16,937 nucleotides of DNA, taken from the NCBI GenBank assembly GCA_947177115.1, contig CAMWTG010000020.1, forward strand, positions 1 to 16,937, in the 5' to 3' direction. Numbering within the stretch: the stretch's first letter is position 1; every line of letters begins with the position of its first letter. Source of the stretch: an uncultured Clostridia bacterium (GTDB lineage: Bacteria > Bacillota > Clostridia > Oscillospirales > Oscillospiraceae). Shown here piece by piece: positions 13,631-16,937 of this stretch. The translations under genes were made by a program, and so were the position numbers. The notes under the pieces were generated by a model. It saw nothing but the letters and a program-made list of their open reading frames with translations, searched no databases and had not been told where the DNA came from.

Positions 13631-14542
13631 ATGGCTGTTCCAAAATTTTTTGAGTTCTTTGAGGGGTTTTTACGTGCAATTGAAGACGGGGAATTGCATG
13701 CTGCGAAGGAAGTAAGGCAAATACTTGCTTCCGATATGCAGCTTTCAGAAGAAGATCGTGGAGAATTGCTTCCGAGTGGGAAGCAAAGCAAATTTGATAA
13801 CCGTGTTATGTGGGCAAGAACATATTTGGATAAGGCCGGGCTTATAGAAACTCCCTCCAGAGGGAAATACCGCATCACTAATGAAGGCAAGAAAGCTTTA
13901 GCATCTGGAGAAGAACTAAATCTCAAGTATTTGGAACGATCGGAGGAATTCAGAAAATTTCACAACACAATAACTCCTAATGTTTCCAGCTTAGTTGATG
14001 AAGAAAAAGATGAGTCTCCCATGGAAGTTTTAGATGCTGCATTTCAACAAATAACGGCTACACTAGCAAGCCAACTTATGGATGAAGTAATGAAATTATC
14101 GCCATCAGAATTTGAAAAACTGGTAGTCAGTCTATTGCTACATATGGGGTATGGGAACGGAATTACAGAAGCAGGAATGGTTACTCAGCAGTCTAATGAT
14201 GGCGGAATAGATGGAATTATCAAAGAGGATCAGCTTGGGTTCAGCAGTATTTACATTCAGGCAAAACAATGGGCAACAGATCAAACGGTCGGAAAACCGG
14301 AGATTCAGAAGTTTGTAGGGGCACTTCAAGGGCAACAAGCACAAAAAGGATTATTTATCACAACTGCAAAGTTTTCTAGTGGAGCATTGCAATATGCGAA
14401 TAATTTACTTGGAACAAAGATTGTTTTGGTTGATGGGTTGACTTTAACAAGACTAATGATTAAGCACAATGTTGGTGTGTCTGTAGAGCATATTTACGAA
14501 GTAAAAAGAGTGGACAGCGATTTCTTTTCCGAAGAATTATGA
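13631..14542 (+). CDS. Mrr-type restriction endonuclease
   Basis: A 303-aa nuclease of the Mrr family. An N-terminal winged-helix domain (about 1-95: MAVPKFFEFFEGFLRAIEDG, VMWARTYLDKAGLIETPSRG) reads DNA, as in Mrr_N. The C-terminal PD-(D/E)XK-like domain (about 150-290) has LSPSEFEKLVVSLLLHMGY, the acidic GGIDG (Asp194), then IYIQAKQW with the Gln210-Ala-Lys212 catalytic trio, and VGKPEIQKFVGALQG. Many Mrr enzymes are type IV, cutting methylated foreign DNA; some act with methyltransferases. The ATG at 13631 is 7 nt past a G-rich ribosome site; an ATG 3 nt earlier is also possible. Low GC compared with neighbours suggests acquisition. It ends before a hairpin at 14563. Confidence 0.93.
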   Translation: MAVPKFFEFFEGFLRAIEDGELHAAKEVRQILASDMQLSEEDRGELLPSGKQSKFDNRVMWARTYLDKAGLIETPSRGKYRITNEGKKALASGEELNLKYLERSEEFRKFHNTITPNVSSLVDEEKDESPMEVLDAAFQQITATLASQLMDEVMKLSPSEFEKLVVSLLLHMGYGNGITEAGMVTQQSNDGGIDGIIKEDQLGFSSIYIQAKQWATDQTVGKPEIQKFVGALQGQQAQKGLFITTAKFSSGALQYANNLLGTKIVLVDGLTLTRLMIKHNVGVSVEHIYEVKRVDSDFFSEEL

Positions 14543-14562
14543 CATCTGTATATTGGGGTCAG

Positions 14563-14593
14563 GGGGGATTTCATCTTTTTGGTGAAATCCCCC
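14563..14593 (+). terminator. Hairpin after the mrr-like gene
   Basis: An 11-bp stem (GGGGGATTTCA at 14563-14573, TGAAATCCCCC at 14583-14593) with a T-rich 9-nt loop, 20 bp past the stop. The T tract after it is weak. Confidence 0.55.
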
Positions 14594-14701
14594 TTGACAA
14601 ATCTTCTCTCTAGTGTACTTATGGTGTACCAATCACCGCCAGCCGCCATGAAACCATTGCAGCACAAGAAGTTCGGGCGGTTGATACCTTTCGCCTTCAA
14701 G

Positions 14702-14740
14702 AAAAAGTCTGAGGCCCGCGCCGGAAGACCGGCACGGGCC
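14702..14740 (-). terminator. Terminator of ireB
   Basis: On the minus strand a GC stem (14713-14740, GGCCCG.GCCGG/CCGGC.CGGGCC with one mismatch and an AAGA-complement loop) is followed by TCAGACTTTTTC. It lies about 14 bp past the ireB stop. Confidence 0.75.
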
Positions 14741-14753
14741 AGATGTTCATTCG

Positions 14754-15005
14754 TCAGTCCGCCAGATAGTTTCTGACCAAAATCTGCAGAAGCTCATCCC
14801 GGTCCACCTTGCGGATCAGGGTACGGGCCTGGTTATGGTTCGTGATATAGGTGGGGTCCTCGGAGAGGATATAGCCCACGATCTGGTTGATGGGGTTATA
14901 GCCCTTTTCCTCCAGCGCCTGATATACGGTCAGCATGATGCGATGGATCTCAGCATCCTGATCGATGACGAAATCAAATTTCCGGGTATAGTCGTCCACT
15001 CCCAC
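14754..15005 (-). CDS. ireB: IreB family regulatory phosphoprotein (DUF965, YrzL-like)
   Basis: An 83-aa member of the IreB/DUF965 family. The conserved core is nearly complete: LTVYQALEEKGYNPINQIVG, then YILSEDPTYITNHNQARTLI and RKVDRDELLQILVRNYL. In Enterococcus, IreB is phosphorylated by the PASTA kinase IreK and tunes cephalosporin resistance and cell-wall homeostasis; the same role here is inferred. The start is a GTG, either 15003-15005 (5 nt after AGGAAGG) or the in-frame GTG at 14997-14999 (11 nt). A near-consensus promoter lies 30 bp upstream and a terminator follows, so it is a single-gene unit. In many Firmicutes it sits between alaS and ruvX, which is not the case here. Confidence 0.93.
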   Translation of the reverse strand: MGVDDYTRKFDFVIDQDAEIHRIMLTVYQALEEKGYNPINQIVGYILSEDPTYITNHNQARTLIRKVDRDELLQILVRNYLAD

Positions 15006-15034
15006 ACCACCCTTCCTGGAGATAATTCTCTCAT

Positions 15035-15063
15035 AGTATACTCGATTTTTTCCCGGCTGTAAA
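15035..15063 (-). promoter_or_regulatory. Promoter of ireB
   Basis: On the minus strand TTTACA (15058-15063) and TATACT (15035-15040), each 5 of 6, with a 17-bp spacer. Confidence 0.7.
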
Positions 15064-15159
15064 GAGAAAAATCGGAATGTTACACAGATGTAATATTCGA
15101 CAAATTACCCGAGAGGACCTATTTCTGAAAATTTTTGTTAAGAAATGGGCAAAAACAGC

Positions 15160-15187
15160 TTGACTTTTTTTCTGTATCCTGTATAAT
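15160..15187 (+). promoter_or_regulatory. Promoter of the rpsF-ssb operon
   Basis: TTGACT (15160-15165) and TATAAT (15182-15187) with a 16-bp T-rich spacer. The leader to the rpsF start is about 70 nt and can form a small hairpin (CCCAT-CCTGGA-ATGGG near 15222). I do not see the conserved S6:S18 leader motif clearly. Confidence 0.75.
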
Positions 15188-15264
15188 AATGAGGCTCGCG
15201 TTCTGCGGGCTATCCTTGTTCCCATCCTGGAATGGGGGCCATTCGTCCAAAAGGAGGTGCAACC

Positions 15265-15561
15265 ATGGCAAAGATCAATGACAACTACGAGGTCGTGTAC
15301 ATTATCGACCCCGCCCAGGGCGAGGAAGCTGTCGCCGCCACCGTTGAAAAGTTCAAGGCGCTGGCCGAAAAGCACAGCTCTGTCGTGGAGGTCGAGGAGT
15401 GGGGCAAGCGGAAGCTGGCCTACGCCATCGATTACAAGACCGAGGGCTATTATGTCCTGATGTCCTTCACCAGCGATCCCGACTTCCCCAAGGAGCTGGA
15501 CCGTGTGCTGGGCATTACGGACGGCATCCTGCGCTCCATGATCGTCTGCAAAGGCGAGTAA
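15265..15561 (+). CDS. rpsF: Small ribosomal subunit protein bS6
   Basis: A 98-aa S6 protein of the 30S platform, which pairs with S18 on 16S rRNA. It shows the family pattern: NYEVVYIIDPAQGEEAV, then VEEWGKRKLAYAIDYKTEGY, and the end LGITDGILRSMIVCKGE. The ATG at 15265 has AAGGAGGTG (15251-15259) 5-6 nt before it; an ATG at 15232 in the same frame lies upstream of that ribosome site and is rejected. Length (about 95-100 aa) matches. It is the first gene of an rpsF-ssb unit, with 15 bp to ssb. Confidence 0.97.
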   Translation: MAKINDNYEVVYIIDPAQGEEAVAATVEKFKALAEKHSSVVEVEEWGKRKLAYAIDYKTEGYYVLMSFTSDPDFPKELDRVLGITDGILRSMIVCKGE

Positions 15562-15576
15562 GGGGGAACTTCACAC

Positions 15577-16059
15577 ATGTTGAACCGCATCATCATCATG
15601 GGCCGCCTTGTCCGGGATCCGGAGCTGCGTACTACCCAGTCCGGCGTCTCCGTCACCAGCTTCACCCTCGCTGTGGACCGGGATTTCAAAAGCCAGAACG
15701 GCGAGAAGAATACGGACTTTATCGATGTGGTAGCTTGGCGGCAGACGGCGGAGTTTGTCTGCAAGTATTTCGCCAAGGGCCGCATGGCCGTGGCGGAAGG
15801 CCGGCTTCAGATCCGCGATTGGAAGGACCGGGACGGCAATAACCGCCGCAGCGCGGAGGTCGTTGCTGACAATGTGTATTTCGGCGACAGCAAACGGGAC
15901 AGCGCCGCCGGAGACAGCTACGGCAGCCCGCCCCCGTATGGGAATCCTGCGCCCGCCTCTCCATACGGCGGCGGGTATGGCGGGGGCTATGGCGCCCCCT
16001 CCGCCGAGCCTTCCGGTTTCGCGGAGATTGACGACCAGGATGGGGATCTGCCCTTCTGA
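15577..16059 (+). CDS. ssb: Single-stranded DNA-binding protein
   Basis: A 160-aa SSB that coats single-stranded DNA during replication, repair and recombination, and recruits partners through its C-terminal tip. The OB fold (about 1-105) is typical: MLNRIIIMGRLVRDPELR, FIDVVAWRQTAEFVCKYF, GRLQIRDWKDRDGN. A flexible Gly/Pro/Tyr-rich linker follows (PYGGGYGGGYGAP), and the acidic tip is DQDGDLPF, close to the canonical DDDIPF. AGGGGGA precedes the ATG by 9 nt and overlaps the rpsF stop. In most Firmicutes rpsR follows directly; here a 640-bp repeat block intervenes. Confidence 0.97.
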   Translation: MLNRIIIMGRLVRDPELRTTQSGVSVTSFTLAVDRDFKSQNGEKNTDFIDVVAWRQTAEFVCKYFAKGRMAVAEGRLQIRDWKDRDGNNRRSAEVVADNVYFGDSKRDSAAGDSYGSPPPYGNPAPASPYGGGYGGGYGAPSAEPSGFAEIDDQDGDLPF

Positions 16060-16232
16060 TTTGCGAAGCGTACTTCTCTGCCGCCGCTTTACGGCGGCAC
16101 GGCAGTTGGTTCCGTTCGCAGCCCGGGGACTTCTCGCCCCCGGACCTCTCGGGTACTTTTTGTGTGAACAAAAAGTACCCAAAAAGTCACTTAAACCTAC
16201 GGTTTAAGAATCCCTTGGGCGTCACCCGAAGG

Positions 16233-16384
16233 GTGACACCTTATTATGAGGGAATTTGTTTTTGGCGCTGATCCTGTGGTCTGTCCGGCCTAAACCGGAC
16301 TTCTGGTGTAATTTCTTCTGCCCTGCATCTATTTTAGAATGTGATCGCAGACCCTACCGTTGTATACGCTGAATCTCCCGGGGT
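16233..16384 (+). repeat. Dispersed core repeat, copy in block B (plus orientation)
   Basis: The segment aligns by eye with the complement of 8792-8940 (shared runs GGGAATTTGTTTT, CGCTGATCCTGT, GGTGTAATTTC, CCCTACCGTT, ATCTCCCG). The two copies are about 7.4 kb apart and inverted to each other. Confidence 0.75.
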
Positions 16385-16607
16385 ACTTTACGGGAGTTCC
16401 CTTTTGTGTAGCGGCAGGCACTGCAGTACGCCCACGGGTAGCCGCAGAAGTCCGAGCATTTGGGCGCGCACCCCAACAGAACAGATCAGCCAGGTCGTAG
16501 CGCAAATAATCAACCCCGTAGTTCAGGAGGATTCTTAAGGAATGTACTTCCTTAAGTGGTCTTTTGGTACTTTTCCCTTGTGGGGAAGGTATGCCTGCGT
16601 CCCTGCC

Positions 16608-16635
16608 TTGGCAGGGGCAAATGTTAGATTAGAAT
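16608..16635 (+). promoter_or_regulatory. Possible separate promoter for rpsR
   Basis: TTGGCA (16608-16613) and TAGAAT (16630-16635), each 5 of 6, with a 16-bp spacer, about 68 bp before the rpsR start. A GC hairpin (16646-16666) would sit in the leader. A private promoter would be needed if block B stops read-through from ssb. Confidence 0.4.
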
Positions 16636-16702
16636 AATTTACCGTCTGCGCCGCGCAGCGGCGCAGCTATCTGAATCCTAAAATAAGGAGGAATACGTGA
16701 CC

Positions 16703-16937
16703 ATGCCTATGGATCGTGAAAACCGGCCTTCCCGCCCCGGCGCTCCCCGGAAACGGAGAAAGGTCTGCCAGTTCTGTGTGGACAAGTGCGAACACATCGA
16801 CTATAAGGACGCTGCCAAGCTGCGCCGCTTCATTTCCGAGCGCTCCAAGATCCTGCCCCGCCGGACCACCGGTACCTGCGCTATGCATCAGCGCCAGCTG
16901 ACCGAGGCCATCAAGCGCGCCCGTCAGATCGCTCTGC
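16703..16937 (+). CDS. rpsR: Small ribosomal subunit protein bS18 (3' end cut by window)
   Basis: The first 78 residues of S18, a 30S platform protein that binds 16S rRNA with S6. Seen features: basic N-terminus MPMDRENRPSRPGAPRKRRK, then VCQFCVDKCEHIDYKD, RRFISERSKILPRRTTGTC and HQRQLTEAIKRARQIAL. Cys22, Cys25, Cys29 and Cys59 could hold zinc, as in cysteine-containing S18 forms. The start is either the ATG at 16703 (11 nt from AAGGAGG) or the in-frame GTG at 16697 (5 nt); relatives begin MxMDREN, so the ATG is preferred. Only a few C-terminal residues are missing. Confidence 0.95.
   Translation, partial: MPMDRENRPSRPGAPRKRRKVCQFCVDKCEHIDYKDAAKLRRFISERSKILPRRTTGTCAMHQRQLTEAIKRARQIAL

Larger units (their letters stand above)
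16072..16668. repeat. Composite hairpin-rich repeat block B
   Basis: The module order parallels block A. GC hairpins stand at the ends: TGCCGCCG-CTTTA-CGGCGGCA near 16080 and CTGCGCCGC-GCA-GCGGCGCAG at 16646-16666. Inward on the left are a T/A-rich palindrome (GGGTACTTTTTGT/ACAAAAAGTACCC, 16151-16180), TTAAACC-TAC-GGTTTAA (16191-16207) and GTCACCC-GAA-GGGTGAC (16221-16237). The shared core follows at 16233-16384. On the right are CTTAAGGAA/TTCCTTAAG (16534-16556) and CCCTGCC/GGCAGGG near 16601-16617. No transposase is present. Confidence 0.65.
16060..16702. other. 640-bp gene-free interval splitting ssb from rpsR
   Basis: The interval is filled by hairpins and repeats (block B, listed separately) and ends with a possible rpsR promoter and its ribosome site. 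No credible gene is seen; the open frame at 16341-16538 has no ribosome site. Confidence 0.7.

Noticed and set aside
14494..14700. Minus-strand open frame of 68 codons after the mrr-like gene
   Set aside because: It overlaps the mrr end and its terminator hairpin and has no ribosome site or recognisable content.
15188..15264. S6:S18 autoregulatory leader before rpsF
   Set aside because: A small hairpin is present but I could not place the conserved bulge and pairing of that motif, so it is not claimed.
15399..15842. Plus-strand open frame across rpsF and ssb
   Set aside because: Shadow frame of two certain genes.

Overview
This window reads as chromosomal DNA of a GC-rich, low-GC-phylum (Firmicutes/Clostridia) gut-type bacterium, most likely Oscillospiraceae (Oscillibacter/Flavonifractor-like). 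The reasons are strong AGGAGG ribosome sites, a Rex repressor, an IreB-family protein, PUA-less ProB, the Clostridia-style sigma/membrane-protein pair and high GC3 codon use. The assignment is an inference from gene style, since no rRNA is present.

Layout. 1-1032: 3' part of typA/bipA, ending in a terminator. 1033-1610: AT-richer non-coding DNA with a cluster of DnaA-box-like nonamers. 1611-4583 (all minus): an Asp/Glu racemase-family enzyme, a tiny Cys/Asn/Gly-rich protein, a secreted protein with SLH-like repeats, and the redox repressor gene rex; rex and the SLH gene form an operon. 4791-5573: an unrecognised charged helical protein. 5656-5830: a tRNA-Gln(CTG) unit with consensus promoter and terminator. 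5865-6103: a palindromic MITE-like element. 6148-8186 (minus): proBA, proline biosynthesis. 8300-9100: a hairpin-rich repeat block. 9112-12546: an apparent three-gene operon of a sigma-70-family factor, a membrane-anchored DUF3221-like probable anti-sigma protein, and a 769-aa adenine DNA methyltransferase of Eco57I/TaqI type without a visible nuclease domain. 12702-14542: an AT-rich, probably acquired segment with a GNAT acetyltransferase (minus) and an Mrr-type restriction endonuclease (plus). 14754-15005: ireB (minus). 15265-16937: rpsF, ssb, a 640-bp hairpin-rich repeat insertion, then rpsR (cut by the window end).

How the genes work together. Housekeeping sets are clear: translation (typA, tRNA-Gln, rpsF, rpsR), replication (ssb), proline synthesis (proB, proA) and redox control (rex). 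The least ordinary part is 9112-14542, where a sigma/anti-sigma pair is translationally coupled to a DNA methyltransferase, and an Mrr nuclease of a family that often attacks modified DNA sits 1.1 kb downstream. The second unusual layer is repeats: the blocks at 8300-9100 and 16065-16680 share a roughly 150-bp core and a common arrangement of hairpins, and the second block separates ssb from rpsR, which are usually adjacent.
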